Of a DNA stretch of 64,000 nucleotides, positions 1 through 9,001 are shown piece after piece; the first letter of the stretch is position 1; each line of letters opens with the position of its first letter. Made by a program: the position numbers and the translations under genes. This DNA comes from Planctomycetota bacterium (GTDB lineage Bacteria > Planctomycetota > Phycisphaerae > UBA1845 > UTPLA1), in the NCBI GenBank assembly GCA_016712275.1, contig JADJRI010000022.1, positions 1 to 64,000 of the forward strand, given 5' to 3'. The notes under the pieces were generated by a model. It was given only the letters and a program-made list of their open reading frames with translations. It ran no database searches and was not told the DNA's origin.

Positions 1-719
1 CTCTCATCAAATTCATGTGGAGCCAGCCACATGAAGTAACCAGGCGGGGCCTCGTAGGCGTCCTCCGCCCAATCCAAAAAGACGGGCACGTCGTTCATGT
101 GCGTGAATTTGATTTTCTCACCCTCGGCCGTGAAGAGCGTCCATTCATCTTCACCCTGGTCGTATGTAACATGCTGGGAATACGAATGCGACCAGCCTTC
201 CGGCAGAATCAAGACCCCCGCATCATCGCCCAGTGTATTGTGGAACAGGGAAAACGAGATCGGGCGGCCCACGCTCTTCCACGAGACGATAGGCACCTCC
301 GTGAAGACATTGCCGGTCGCGGCGTTCAGGGTGCTGTGCGGATTGAGCGGAATTCCCAGCTGCCATGGATGCGGGCGGCCGGCAGGCGACAGTGACGTAT
401 GAGCGGAACTCCCGAAACAGGTTTTCATGAGAAAACCGCATGCATCCGTAAACACGCCTTTTAGCGCATCTGCAAGAGCAACATATGCATATGTCAACTG
501 GCCGGCACCCAACCTTACCGGTGCGGGCGGCAATGTGCGCGAGACTTGAAGGGTAAATGTGGCGTATGTCTGATTAAGCAACATTGACAAGATAATCAAA
601 AACACGACAGATGCGTGTTTCAAACGCCTAAGCAGAGTTCTTGTTTTTCGCCGGGTTGCTTTATTGATTTGCAGTTTACAGTTTGACGAGGGAAGAAATG
701 CGCGCAATGAGAGCTTCAT
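1..719 (-). CDS. RHS/YD-repeat family secreted protein, N-terminal part (cut by window edge)
   Basis: The frame is open from the ATG at 717-719 to the left edge (about 239 codons). The start is fixed by a strong Shine-Dalgarno GGAGG at 727-731, 7 nt upstream. The N-terminus is basic for about 36 residues and then has a hydrophobic stretch (SVVFLIILSMLL, residues ~37-48), so it is a signal peptide or anchor with an unusually long n-region. Around residues 122-175 come NPHSTLNAATGNVFTEVP and, after a spacer, GWSHSY. This is the pattern that opens the RHS/YD-repeat shell (line N-P-x-NG-N, then GW-HSY). RHS proteins form large beta-cocoons that carry toxins or adhesins; the C-terminal tip that would decide the role lies outside the window. 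The gene is followed on its 5' side by another giant secreted protein. Family call is fairly sure; function is open. Confidence 0.7.
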   Translation of the reverse strand, partial: MKLSLRAFLPSSNCKLQINKATRRKTRTLLRRLKHASVVFLIILSMLLNQTYATFTLQVSRTLPPAPVRLGAGQLTYAYVALADALKGVFTDACGFLMKTCFGSSAHTSLSPAGRPHPWQLGIPLNPHSTLNAATGNVFTEVPIVSWKSVGRPISFSLFHNTLGDDAGVLILPEGWSHSYSQHVTYDQGEDEWTLFTAEGEKIKFTHMNDVPVFLDWAEDAYEAPPGYFMWLAPHEFDE

Positions 720-945
720 GCGAATACCTCCGCGTACACGCCAGATTATGGAGATTGAACTCTACGGCCCAGAATACCGGTGGGAATACAACGTTCCCAC
801 CGTTCGCCGAATCACTGCCAATAATAATGCGTCCAAATCTTCCAAAGTCAAACAGATTTTTGAACTTTTATTGAAAATAATTGGAAAGTTAGCTGCGTCT
901 TCCTGAAGTGTGAGTTAGTGACATGCAGTGGGCATTGTTAAGGAA

Positions 946-980
946 ACGGCCCGCCGCATCGTGTCGATGGGGCGGGCCGT
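946..980 (-). terminator. Hairpin terminator after the DUF11/dockerin giant gene
   Basis: A 10-bp perfect stem (946-955 with 971-980, ACGGCCCGCC/GGCGGGCCGT) encloses a second perfect 5-bp stem (CATCG-TGT-CGATG). On the minus strand the hairpin is followed by TTTCCTTAAC. It lies 41 nt beyond the stop codon of the minus-strand gene that ends at 1022, as expected for an intrinsic terminator. Confidence 0.7.
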
Positions 981-1021
981 GGTTTCGGAACAAGTTTCCA
1001 GCTCAGACTGTCATGCCGTCG

Positions 1022-3010
1022 TCAAGCAGGGTCATTGACCAGTTGCGTTGCGAAGGCACTCAGGTCGTCGAAGTCGACGTCGTCATCGTTGTCGTAATCG
1101 ACGAAGTTGCAACTACCGGCCGGTACGCCGCCGGTCAGGATGCAATCGACGAAGTCGGCCACGTCGATTCCGTTGCGCGAGCCATTGCCGCCGGCATCGC
1201 CCTGGATGGTCGGGCAGCCCTGGGACACATCGACCACGAGGAAGGCGGTCTGAAGGTTCGTGCCTTCGGCGGTCTTAAGCGTGGCGAGGAAGTGGATGCG
1301 GCCGTCATTGGAGATTTTGGTTTGGAACGCACTGAATGCGTTGATAAACGCATCATCATCAAACAGGCCGTTTCCGTCGAGATCGACCGGATCGCTTTCG
1401 CGAACGACGATATCGGTGCCGTTCAGGACAAGCACGGTGTCGAGGTTGACATCGGTTTCGCTGGTGTTGCCGCCGATGAGGTAGTCGCCCATCGAGTTGA
1501 CGGCGATGTTGGCGATCGAATTGCCCCATGTTTCAGCGCCACCGGAGACCGACTGGCCGGTCGCGGCGACGAGCACGCCGTTGCGGATGGCCCAGTCGTC
1601 GTCGCCGGGCTGATCGCCGCGTGCGATCCAATCGCCATTGTTGGCCATTGCAATATCAAACACTGCATCGATCGTGACCGCGCCAAAGAGATCGCCGGTG
1701 CGGATCACGCTCACGCCGTCGTGGGCCACTAGTTGACCCGTTGCAATTCCGGCCCCCACTAGCGTGTGGAGACCGTCGGGTGTCGTGTAGAAGGAGTGCG
1801 TATTCGAACCGATCTGCAGCGAAGTCAGCAGGTCACCGCCAATGGAGGTGACGTTGCGCTCCATGAACACATTGATGCCGCCCACGCTGTCCCAATAAAC
1901 ATAAGCCGCACGGGACCCACTGATGTTGGCGGCATAGAATCCGACGCGACCATCGTCGAGCAAGAATTCACTGACCATTGAGTTGTTAATGGTGCCGGGC
2001 GACCGCAAGCCATTAACGGCGTCACCGGATTCGGCAATGTTCGTATTGACGCCGGCAATGTTGGTGTAGGTGATATCCGGTCCCGATGTGATGGAACCCC
2101 ACGAAAAATCGTCGTTGCTGTTAAAGCCGACATCGTCGTCGAAGAAGGTGTATGTCGTGCAAGGCGACGAGTCGGCCGCCTGTTTACCCTCCTGGGCGAA
2201 AACCGAACCGGAAAAGCCCGAGCCCAGCATCATGACTCCGTCAATAATCGTGTCCGCAAGATCGCTACCACCATCAACGGTCCATCGCGTGCCGTCTTCA
2301 CTGACGTTGAAATTCATAATTGAATCGAACTGGCCGAAGACCGGGTTGTCTTCAAAGTCGACAAGGCCCGGCACGACGGCCGTCGGGTGACCGGCGATGC
2401 GCGTGTAGATCGGCAGAATCTCTCGATATGTACCTGTGCGCGTGATGATCTGGGCGGTGTTGTTCAGAGGGTCGTTGTCCGTTTCGGTCGCCGTGACGGA
2501 AGCAGCAACGTTGTATGCGCCTGTCGTGGCGGAGGTGACTGTAATCAGGATGACCTGATTGCCTTGGCTGGGGATGCTTGCCAGGGTCGCCTCCACGTTG
2601 CCCGAACCGCCGGGATTCTCGACGGCGCCGTTCGTACCCGAGACGAAGCTGAGGCCGACCGGCAGCGTGGCCGTTACGTCCACACTTGTGGCCGCGATGG
2701 GACCGTCGTTGCTCACGGTTAGGACGAGATCGAAATTGGTGTTGATGTTGTGCCGCCCGTTGTCGGCCAACGTGATCGACAGGTCTGCCGAATTGTCGAC
2801 CGGCGTGTCCACGGAGTCGACGTTGTTGCCGGCGTTGTCATCGGGCTCGTCGGCAGTGACGGAGACGCTGTTGGTCGCCAGCGCCTGGACAGTACCGGTC
2901 ACCGTTATCTGGATCACTTCCGAGCCATTCGGTGCGATGCTGCCAAATGTTCGCGTGACGACGCCCGCGGGGCCTTCAACAGCGCCGTTCGTCGCGGAGA
3001 CGAACGACCG
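1022..3010 (-). CDS. Giant secreted DUF11/propeller/dockerin protein, C-terminal part
   Basis: Last of five segments of one gene running 6053 to 1022. The open frame (ATG-initiated from 2917, but coding similarity extends to about 3010) carries the end of one DUF11 repeat, a complete DUF11 repeat (NGPIAATSVDVTATLPVGLSF), a long propeller-like module with aspartate-rich turns (DPVDLDGNGLFDDDAF), and a C-terminal dockerin-like pair of EF-hand loops (GNGSRNGIDVADFVDCIL and DYDNDDDVDFDDLSAF). The module is clearly related to the one in the preceding segment (QGDYVIVGRT... versus MGDYLIGGNT...), so the protein was built by tandem duplication. Dockerin-like tails are common in planctomycete exported proteins without a cellulosome and are thought to serve calcium-dependent attachment or sorting; no cohesin is visible here. 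Confidence 0.75.
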   Translation of the reverse strand, partial: RSFVSATNGAVEGPAGVVTRTFGSIAPNGSEVIQITVTGTVQALATNSVSVTADEPDDNAGNNVDSVDTPVDNSADLSITLADNGRHNINTNFDLVLTVSNDGPIAATSVDVTATLPVGLSFVSGTNGAVENPGGSGNVEATLASIPSQGNQVILITVTSATTGAYNVAASVTATETDNDPLNNTAQIITRTGTYREILPIYTRIAGHPTAVVPGLVDFEDNPVFGQFDSIMNFNVSEDGTRWTVDGGSDLADTIIDGVMMLGSGFSGSVFAQEGKQAADSSPCTTYTFFDDDVGFNSNDDFSWGSITSGPDITYTNIAGVNTNIAESGDAVNGLRSPGTINNSMVSEFLLDDGRVGFYAANISGSRAAYVYWDSVGGINVFMERNVTSIGGDLLTSLQIGSNTHSFYTTPDGLHTLVGAGIATGQLVAHDGVSVIRTGDLFGAVTIDAVFDIAMANNGDWIARGDQPGDDDWAIRNGVLVAATGQSVSGGAETWGNSIANIAVNSMGDYLIGGNTSETDVNLDTVLVLNGTDIVVRESDPVDLDGNGLFDDDAFINAFSAFQTKISNDGRIHFLATLKTAEGTNLQTAFLVVDVSQGCPTIQGDAGGNGSRNGIDVADFVDCILTGGVPAGSCNFVDYDNDDDVDFDDLSAFATQLVNDPA

Positions 3011-3845
3011 TCACCGCGGCCGACGCGGAATTGTTAGCGCCGTTCGGATCGGGTTCGGTCGCGACGGCGGTCGCGGTGTTGTTGAAGACGCCTTCGGCCG
3101 ACGCTTCGACCGTGACTTCGTACTCACTGCAGTCACAGCTTGCGAGGGTGGCCACGGAAGCGGTGACGATATTCGAGCCCGGCGAAGTTTCCGTCGCGCC
3201 GTTTGTGGCCGTGACGAATTCGAGACCGGCCGGAAGGGGATCGGTCATGGTGACGTTGGTGGCATCGAGCGGACCGTGGTTGCAAACTGTAATGGTGAAG
3301 GTGGTCTGCTGACCGACGGACTCGAGGGAGTTGTCGCTGACGGATTTGGAAACAATGATGTCGGCGACGGAGGGTATCGGTGTTGATGCCACATCGATCT
3401 GGAGCAGCGCCTTGCCGATGAAGGCGGTCGTCGTGCTGCGGAGGTTGATGACGACATAGAAGACACCATCGTCGGTGAGCACGCAGAAATCGGCAAAGGC
3501 GATGTTGAAATTGCTGATAAAGGCGTCGTCGTCGAATTGCCCATTCTGATCGAGGTCGATCGGATCGCCTTCGCGGAAGAGCTCGGTCGTCCCATTGAAG
3601 ACGGCGACGACATTCTTATTCAAATCGGCGTTGTTGGTTCGACCGACGATGACGTAGTCGCCTTGGCTATTCATGGCAACGCCGAAGAACGTCGGCGAGA
3701 AGCCGTCAACGTCGGACCAGAGTTCGGTCGCGCCGGTGTAGATTGGATCGCTGTGCTTGGCCAGCAGCGAATAGCTCGTGCCGCTTCCCTCGATGACCCA
3801 GTCCTGATCCGTGGTGGATGTGGTGCCGTGCGAACCAATTGCCAT
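2976..3845 (-). CDS. Giant secreted DUF11/propeller/dockerin protein, fourth segment
   Basis: Frame-shifted segment of the 6053-1022 gene. It contains a propeller-like module (DPIDLDQNGQFDDDAF, matching the Asp-rich turn of the last segment) followed by a DUF11 repeat (ITVCNHGPLDATNVTMTDPL ... NNTATAVATEPDPNGANN). At about 3015 the repeat end runs straight into the middle of the next DUF11 repeat in another frame (SATNGAVEGPAG). About 75 residues of a repeat appear to be missing as well as the frame being changed. See the finding on a collapsed repeat. Confidence 0.65.
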   Translation of the reverse strand: MAIGSHGTTSTTDQDWVIEGSGTSYSLLAKHSDPIYTGATELWSDVDGFSPTFFGVAMNSQGDYVIVGRTNNADLNKNVVAVFNGTTELFREGDPIDLDQNGQFDDDAFISNFNIAFADFCVLTDDGVFYVVINLRSTTTAFIGKALLQIDVASTPIPSVADIIVSKSVSDNSLESVGQQTTFTITVCNHGPLDATNVTMTDPLPAGLEFVTATNGATETSPGSNIVTASVATLASCDCSEYEVTVEASAEGVFNNTATAVATEPDPNGANNSASAAVTVVRLRDERRC

Positions 3846-4440
3846 TGCCGAGCATTGTCGCTGAGATGACGCCGGCGGTGGTGCTGAACGCGGGGAGATT
3901 TCCGGTCACACCTGAAACGGGCGAGCCTTCCTGCAATACCACCTGACCGTTCACGGCAAAAATATCATCGCTTCCGGTCGCTCCAAAGAGATCGCCGAGT
4001 ACGAGCCAATTGATGCCGAGGCAGTCCATGCTAAGCGTGTCAGGATCGAACGTTTCCCATGTCTCAACGCCTCCGCCCGCCTGTCCAGTTGGAATGGTGA
4101 TTCCTTTGTGAGCGAGGACGCGCGTGCCGTCGTCGGCAAGCAGGGCTGAATTCTGCGTGGAGGGGAACGAAGCGACCGGAAGCGACGCCACACGGAACGC
4201 GGCGCGGCCTCTGCCGTCAATAGCCGGCGAATCGATCACCGTCGCGGCGGAAACGCCGAGCGCGGGAATCAACCGATTTTCTCGAGCAACGGCCACGTGA
4301 TTCAAGCCGTCAAACTTGAGCATTGTTTCGTCGGAACTGGCTGCATTCGTGTCGTTTGCGAATGCATATTGTCCGGCATCATTGATGGGCACTTCGGGAT
4401 TCAGAATCATCGAGTCGATCGTTTTCGCAAATCGAGATGG
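3830..4440 (-). CDS. Giant secreted DUF11/propeller/dockerin protein, third segment
   Basis: Third frame segment of the 6053-1022 gene (the open frame spans 3706-4680, but only about 4440-3830 carries the expected similarity). It holds the first half of a propeller-like module: SMILNPEVPINDAGQYAFAN, GRAAFRVASL, LLADDGTRVLAHKGI and ETWETFDPDTLSMD. It stops making sense near 3830, where NGNWFA continues in the next frame as HGTTSTTDQDWV. The corresponding part of the downstream copy reads NGDWIARG, which supports the join. Confidence 0.6.
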
Positions 4441-5023
4441 CTGTGACGCCCTCGCGAGACGGCGGCCCAATTGCCGCCCGGTCCTTTCGAATGTAAATTT
4501 CGTCGGTGTCCGTGTTCGAATCGTCCGTGTCCGCCCACAGCGCGATGTATTGGCTATTGCCGCTGCGGAAGGGCTTGCGGAATTTTTCCGCGGAGCTGGA
4601 CGCATCGAACTGGAACTTGAGACCGAGGCCCGGCACATCCGAGGCAGGACTTGACGGCTCGGTCGTGAAAGTAAGTTCAACGTCCGGAAGGACTTTCACT
4701 TCCGCTGTGTGCGACATCGAATTGTTGCCCTGAACGATATCGGGCGGGTTTCCAATCGCAGCGACGGTTCCAACGACGCCGAGCGTGCCCGCGCCTTGGG
4801 CGTCAACCGTAATGGTGAGGACTTCCGTCGCACCATTCGTAAAGGGTGTGATGCTGCCGGTGATAACGCTACCGGCCACGTTTGGCGTTGAATTCTGGCC
4901 GAGCGCGTTGGAAATCGTAAAGGGGGCCGAACCGGAGAATGTGATTTCGTATTCCATTGAGGTGGCGTTTTCGGGACCGGCGTTGTCAATTGTGATCGTG
5001 TATATGGCTGTCGCCGATGCCAA
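4379..5023 (-). CDS. Giant secreted DUF11/propeller/dockerin protein, second segment
   Basis: Second frame segment of the 6053-1022 gene. It begins with TAIYTITIDNAGPENATSME, a textbook DUF11 start (Y-T-I-x-x-x-N-x-G-P), and runs through a full DUF11 repeat ending VQGNNSMSHTAEVKV. The first propeller-like module then starts (LTFTTEPSSPASD ... DEIYIRKDRAA). Similarity leaves this frame near 4425 (TAISI continues as FAKTIDSMILNPE in the third segment). Confidence 0.65.
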   Translation of the reverse strand: MASATAIYTITIDNAGPENATSMEYEITFSGSAPFTISNALGQNSTPNVAGSVITGSITPFTNGATEVLTITVDAQGAGTLGVVGTVAAIGNPPDIVQGNNSMSHTAEVKVLPDVELTFTTEPSSPASDVPGLGLKFQFDASSSAEKFRKPFRSGNSQYIALWADTDDSNTDTDEIYIRKDRAAIGPPSREGVTAISICENDRLDDSESRSAHQ

Positions 5024-6053
5024 TTACGCCATCCAAAATCACGGGGCGGCTATTGGCCGTGACGGAATTGAGTGTGATTCCGAGATTGGTTACGGGAAGT
5101 GGAATGAGGGCGGTGGGGGCCCATGTGCCGCCGGCGCCGACCTCGGTGGCCGTCCAGGGATTGCCGAGATTCGGATCAAACGTGTCCGTGGCAATGTCGT
5201 AAACGAGAATCGGGCCTTGCTGATCAATGGTCAGGTAGATCTTTCCATTGCCATAGGCCATGCCGTCGATGTCGGGTGTGGTGACGCTGCCGCAGCATGT
5301 GGATGTGGCGGGGGGATAAGCCGTGCAATTGCATAACGTAACTATATCCGGCGTTTGGGCAACAAGGGCGACCGCAAAGGCGCCGCATGCGAGAACGTTA
5401 TCGATGTCCACAGAGTAGATACCCGCGCCACCGCCGCCGATGCCTGTCGAGGTATTGTTGTAGACATAGAACAGACCGTTGTCGGCATTGTAGACTATGT
5501 CGCGAATGTCCACATTGGTTGCCGTGGTGACGCCGTCATCGGCCCAGGCGCGGATGCACGTCGCGGCACCGGTGTTGACATCGATCGTATAGATGCCTTC
5601 GCGGCCGCCGGTCGTACTATCCGTGTTTCGAACGCCGTAAAGTATGCCGTTCGCAAACGTGAGGCCGTCTTGGCTGGATAATGCAGTTCCATTGCAACCT
5701 GGACCAGCTGCGCAGAACATGTCGGCAATGAATTCTCCGGTCATGAACCCGCCGCCGTCGAGCGCGTCGTAAAAGACACGGTAGAGATTGTCGCCGTCCT
5801 GCCAATAGAAGACGCGATTGTTTTCGTCGGCGGCAATGCCTTCTGGTCCGTCGGTGCCGGCGCCGGGAGCTGCGATGGCGTCCATCGGGCGGAACAAATC
5901 GGTGACAACCAAGGTGTTCACATCGATATACTTGACGTACAGGTCTTCTTCATCGACCGCGATCACCAACTGGGCGGCGGCCTTTTGCGAATACATCGAG
6001 CCGATGGCCGCGTAGATAGCGAGCAGTGAAAAGATTCGAAGTGTGCGTGTCAT
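4986..6053 (-). CDS. Giant secreted DUF11/propeller/dockerin protein, N-terminal segment
   Basis: Start of the 6053-1022 gene. The ATG at 6051-6053 is chosen over the longer open frame (ATG 6122) because AGGAGG lies 9 nt upstream at 6063-6068 and the protein then opens with a clean signal peptide (MTRTLRIFSLLAIYAAIGSM ... AAAQ). The mature part is an about 300-residue propeller-like region with repeated DGPEGIAADENNRVFYW, DGLTFANGILYGV and DGMAYGNGKIYLTI strands and several Cys (CGAF, CNC, CCGS). It leads into a DUF11 linker (LGITLNSVTANSRPVILDGV), and the frame breaks at about 5012. Architecture of the whole protein: signal peptide, propeller, DUF11, propeller-like module, two or more DUF11, propeller-like module, dockerin. 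Secreted surface or matrix protein; no catalytic motif seen. Confidence 0.75.
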   Translation of the reverse strand: MTRTLRIFSLLAIYAAIGSMYSQKAAAQLVIAVDEEDLYVKYIDVNTLVVTDLFRPMDAIAAPGAGTDGPEGIAADENNRVFYWQDGDNLYRVFYDALDGGGFMTGEFIADMFCAAGPGCNGTALSSQDGLTFANGILYGVRNTDSTTGGREGIYTIDVNTGAATCIRAWADDGVTTATNVDIRDIVYNADNGLFYVYNNTSTGIGGGGAGIYSVDIDNVLACGAFAVALVAQTPDIVTLCNCTAYPPATSTCCGSVTTPDIDGMAYGNGKIYLTIDQQGPILVYDIATDTFDPNLGNPWTATEVGAGGTWAPTALIPLPVTNLGITLNSVTANSRPVILDGVIGIGDSHIHDHN

Positions 6054-6517
6054 AACAATCTGCCTCCTGAAGGGTTCCCCTGTTGCGGCCGACGGATGGT
6101 TCGCTTGAATGCGAGGTCTCATCCGGGCGGCGTTTCGTTTTGGTTTCGATCACGAAAGAAACAAGTCACTCGGAATGCAAGTATGTGGTCGTCCCTTATT
6201 GAGTTGCTTGCGCGCCTTGCGACCCCCGCCTTGCGGCTCACGAAGATGAACTCGGTGTTATCGTAAACAAACATCGGAATCGCTGTCAAGCTTTGGAGCG
6301 GGTTTGCGGAATAAAGTCGTCAAGACTCGTTGCCATGCCGCCCAAGGCCGCGGGAATAAAAAAGGCCCCCGCAACGATATAACCTATAGGGGAGTCTTCA
6401 GAATTCCCGCCGAATTCTTGATTCGTAGGGCGTTGCCACACCCCGCCCGAATTCGTTATGATAGATGGATACGTCGCATCCCCGCGAATCGACACACCTG
6501 ACCTGGGAAAATCGCCC
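6054..6517. other. Divergent intergenic region
   Basis: This gap separates two divergently transcribed secreted-protein genes and must contain both promoters. I see the SD AGGAGG (6063-6068) of the minus gene. On the other side is only a weak GGGA-type SD before the plus gene. A small interrupted inverted motif (GGCCCCC...GGGGAG around 6363-6395) is present. No convincing promoter pair, RNA gene or ORF is seen. Confidence 0.4.
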
Positions 6518-7030
6518 ATGACGATTGATCCAAAAAAGCAAAGCCGAATGCAACTTGCCGCCATGCTGTTAACCTTAACAGCTTCAGCACTTGGAACGAT
6601 GGACACCGCCGAGGCACAGTCGGTTCGACCGGCCGTCTTTGTGGCCCACAATATCGCGACGAATCCAAACTTTAATAACTATGCGGCTGTGACTTCTTTT
6701 ACGGTCAATTCTGACGGCACGGTCGAATGGGTCGGGAATTACTTTACAAACGACAATCCGCAGGCGATCGCGCTTTCGCCGAATGGCAAATGGCTGGCAG
6801 TGACGCACGGCACGAGCAACTCCGTGACCGAAGACCTGCTCGTGTTTCGGGTGGAATCTGATGCATCGCTGACCATGCGCGCGGTTTATTCAACGCCGGA
6901 CAGCCCGCTCGATGTGGAGTGGATCAACGATGAGACGGTGGCCTGCACCGAAACCGATTTGAGCGGCGACAATTTTGTTCATGTGTATCGATTCAGCGAT
7001 ACGAATCCCATTTTACGCGCCTTACCCTGA
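6518..7030 (+). CDS. Secreted lactonase-like beta-propeller/dockerin protein, N-terminal segment
   Basis: Opens with a signal peptide (MTIDPKKQSRMQLAAMLLTL ... DTAEAQ). The ATG at 6518 is preferred to the in-frame ATG at 6458 because the latter adds an unlikely hydrophilic leader. The mature part shows propeller blades of the 6-phosphogluconolactonase/YVTN type (NGKWLAVTHGTSNSVTEDLL). The frame ends falsely at 7030. From about 7008 the protein continues in the next frame (HFTRLTLIDSENTQGEF), consistent with loss of one C in the CCC run at 7008. Probably an exported structural or binding propeller rather than an enzyme, because it ends in a dockerin. Confidence 0.7.
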   Translation: MTIDPKKQSRMQLAAMLLTLTASALGTMDTAEAQSVRPAVFVAHNIATNPNFNNYAAVTSFTVNSDGTVEWVGNYFTNDNPQAIALSPNGKWLAVTHGTSNSVTEDLLVFRVESDASLTMRAVYSTPDSPLDVEWINDETVACTETDLSGDNFVHVYRFSDTNPILRALP

Positions 7031-8310
7031 TCGACAGTGAGAATACGCAGGGAGAATTCACGGATTATCTTCAGCGGCATCCGAGCGGCCAGTTTCTTTA
7101 CGCAAGCGATTCGCCGCTCTGCGGCAGTTTTAAGATTCGTGCCTTTCAGGTCGAAGCTGACGGCACGCTGACATTCATCAGCGATACCTTCACGTCGACC
7201 TATCCGCTGGATATGGCCGCCTCGAACAACGGCCGATGGCTTTATTCGGTGGCCGGCATCGGTAATTTCTGTGCGGGTGACAATCACGTCGTACACGGCT
7301 TTCAAGTTGACAGCGAGGTGGGAACGCTTTCGCCCATCGACGGAACACCGTTTTTCTCGCCGGGGCAATCGCCGGCACATGTGGCCGTCACTGGTGACGA
7401 TGGCATTTTGCTCGTCGGCCATGGCGGCGACGGGTCCATTCATTCGTTTACGATCAGCCCCGAAGATGGGTATCTGACTTTGTCGGGCTACAGCATTGAT
7501 GTCGGCAACCAGGGCGACATCGGCGGTGCGATTGCAACGGGCGACGATTTTCTTTTTGTGACGCGAAGGTATTCATCGACCGGTTCGCCATCGGGCATGC
7601 TGGTTTTCCGCATGAATCCGGACGGCTCGTTCTTCCAGATCGGCGGCACGATCGACACGCACGGCACCGCATCGGATGCGATCAAGGCATGGGCTCCGCC
7701 GCCGACATCGCGCGGGGATATCAACAATGACGGCGTCGTCGATGATCTCGATGTTGTCGCCTTCGTCAATGTGCTGGTGGATACGCCGCTCGATCCCGCC
7801 CATGTCATTCGCTCGGACTTGACGCTCGACAGCGTGGCCGATGGCAAGGATGTGCCCGTGTTCGTCGATTACTATTTGAATCCCATTCTGGTCGGCGCGT
7901 GCTGCCGGCCGGATGCGACATGCGGCATCGTCACGGAATCGGATTGTCTATTGAGCACTCCCGGATCGATCTGGCTCGGCGCGGGAACGGAATGCTCGGA
8001 ATGTCCGACACCGCCGCCGGTCATTATCGAAGCGATTCCGAATTCCAATCCGATTTGCCGGTTTGACGGCGCGGTCATTTTCTTTTCGATCAGCGGGTTC
8101 AATTTCTCGCCGCTGGCGAATGCGAAGCTGACGCTCTCCGGCAGCCCCGATCAGATTCCGTTCCTGCTCGATGTGCAAAGCAGCGATTTCATGCTGGCCG
8201 GCTTCGATATCACGAACACGCCGACCGGACTGTGGGAACTGGTGGTTACGAATCCGGACAATCAATTCGGCGTCGCACCCACACAGTATTTGATCGACGT
8301 ATGTCCGTAA
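7010..8310 (+). CDS. Secreted lactonase-like beta-propeller/dockerin protein, C-terminal segment
   Basis: Continuation of the gene starting at 6518 (first ATG of this frame is 7213, but similarity starts at 7010). Several more blades follow (SGQFLYASDS, NNGRWLYSVAG, DDGILLVGHGGDGSIHSF). Next is a dockerin with the Phycisphaerae-style double loop: GDINNDGVVDDLDVVAFVNV and then LTLDSVADGKDVPVFVDYYL. After the dockerin comes a short Cys-containing motif (GACCRPDATCGIVTESDC) and a C-terminal about 90-residue beta domain resembling an IPT/choice-of-anchor fold (GAVIFFSISGFNFSPLANAK). An internal dockerin followed by this Cys motif is a layout typical of Phycisphaerae exported proteins. Confidence 0.75.
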
Positions 8311-8356
8311 GGCGCAGTTTCATAACCGTGTGTGACACCGGCGCGTAAGGTGGATT

Positions 8357-8380
8357 CACAGGCGAGACGCCTGTGCCACA
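8357..8380. repeat. REP-like palindrome (type CACAGGCG-AGA-CGCCTGTG)
   Basis: A perfect 8-bp palindrome with a 3-nt loop is followed by CCACA. A near-identical design (CACCGGCG-GGA-CGCCGGTG followed by CCACA) occurs at 54959-54981. Both lie just beyond the 3' end of genes, so they may act as terminators or mRNA-end protectors. Confidence 0.6.
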
Positions 8381-8582
8381 GTGATTTGAATCAGCCTCAA
8401 AGACGTGACGGGTGCGGAATTCGAATTACGTCCGCAAACGCGGAATCGAGCGATAGATAAACCAAACTTCGGGCCAGTCAATTTGATATCATGGAGCTGC
8501 ATCCTCCTCGGAGGGGATGAGGCGCATCTGACGAGGACCGTCCCAGCGACGGGTCCCTCGCCTGCGCCGATGGGGGGCGGCC

Positions 8583-8960
8583 ATGATCGGAGCCATTCGA
8601 CCTTATTCATTTTCGGTGCAGTCGCTGTGCAATCCGTTTGTGTTTGTGCAGATATGGAGGCAAAGCGCATTGCTGCGCGGCCGGCGGCTCGCGGCATCCT
8701 GTCCGGTTTCGTGCGGGCCGTATGTGCCGCCGTGTGCCGGCGATGCGACACCAGCGGCGAACGCGCTCAACGGCGGTCTGGTTGCCCCGGCGGATTATTT
8801 CGAGCTGCGGGCGGTCAATGCGGCAAAACAGGCCGCGGCCATGCATGCCATGATCTCGGCACCGCGCCGCAACCCCGGCGGCTCTGGCCGTTTCGATGGC
8901 CTGTCGAATTGCCGGCGCGGGCCACGCCGGATGATGGGAAACACGAAAACAGCGCGGTGA
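8583..8960 (+). CDS. Hypothetical small protein (doubtful)
   Basis: A 125-codon frame fills most of the otherwise empty 8381-9001 gap. It has a possible GGGGG SD just before the ATG, and third positions are GC-rich as in neighbouring genes. The composition is plausible in the second half (GLVAPADYFELRAVNAAKQA), but the N-terminus is not a convincing signal peptide and no family is recognised. Overlapping frames on both strands are also open, so this may be a remnant or noncoding. Confidence 0.25.
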   Translation: MIGAIRPYSFSVQSLCNPFVFVQIWRQSALLRGRRLAASCPVSCGPYVPPCAGDATPAANALNGGLVAPADYFELRAVNAAKQAAAMHAMISAPRRNPGGSGRFDGLSNCRRGPRRMMGNTKTAR

Positions 8961-9001
8961 ACATTCGGCTGGATTTGATGATTTAGCTTTTTTCCCGCCA
9001 A

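Noticed and set aside
923..1732. 269-codon plus-strand frame opposite the DUF11/dockerin giant
   Set aside because: It is the antisense of a strongly supported minus-strand coding region with recognisable DUF11 and dockerin motifs; no SD or family pattern.
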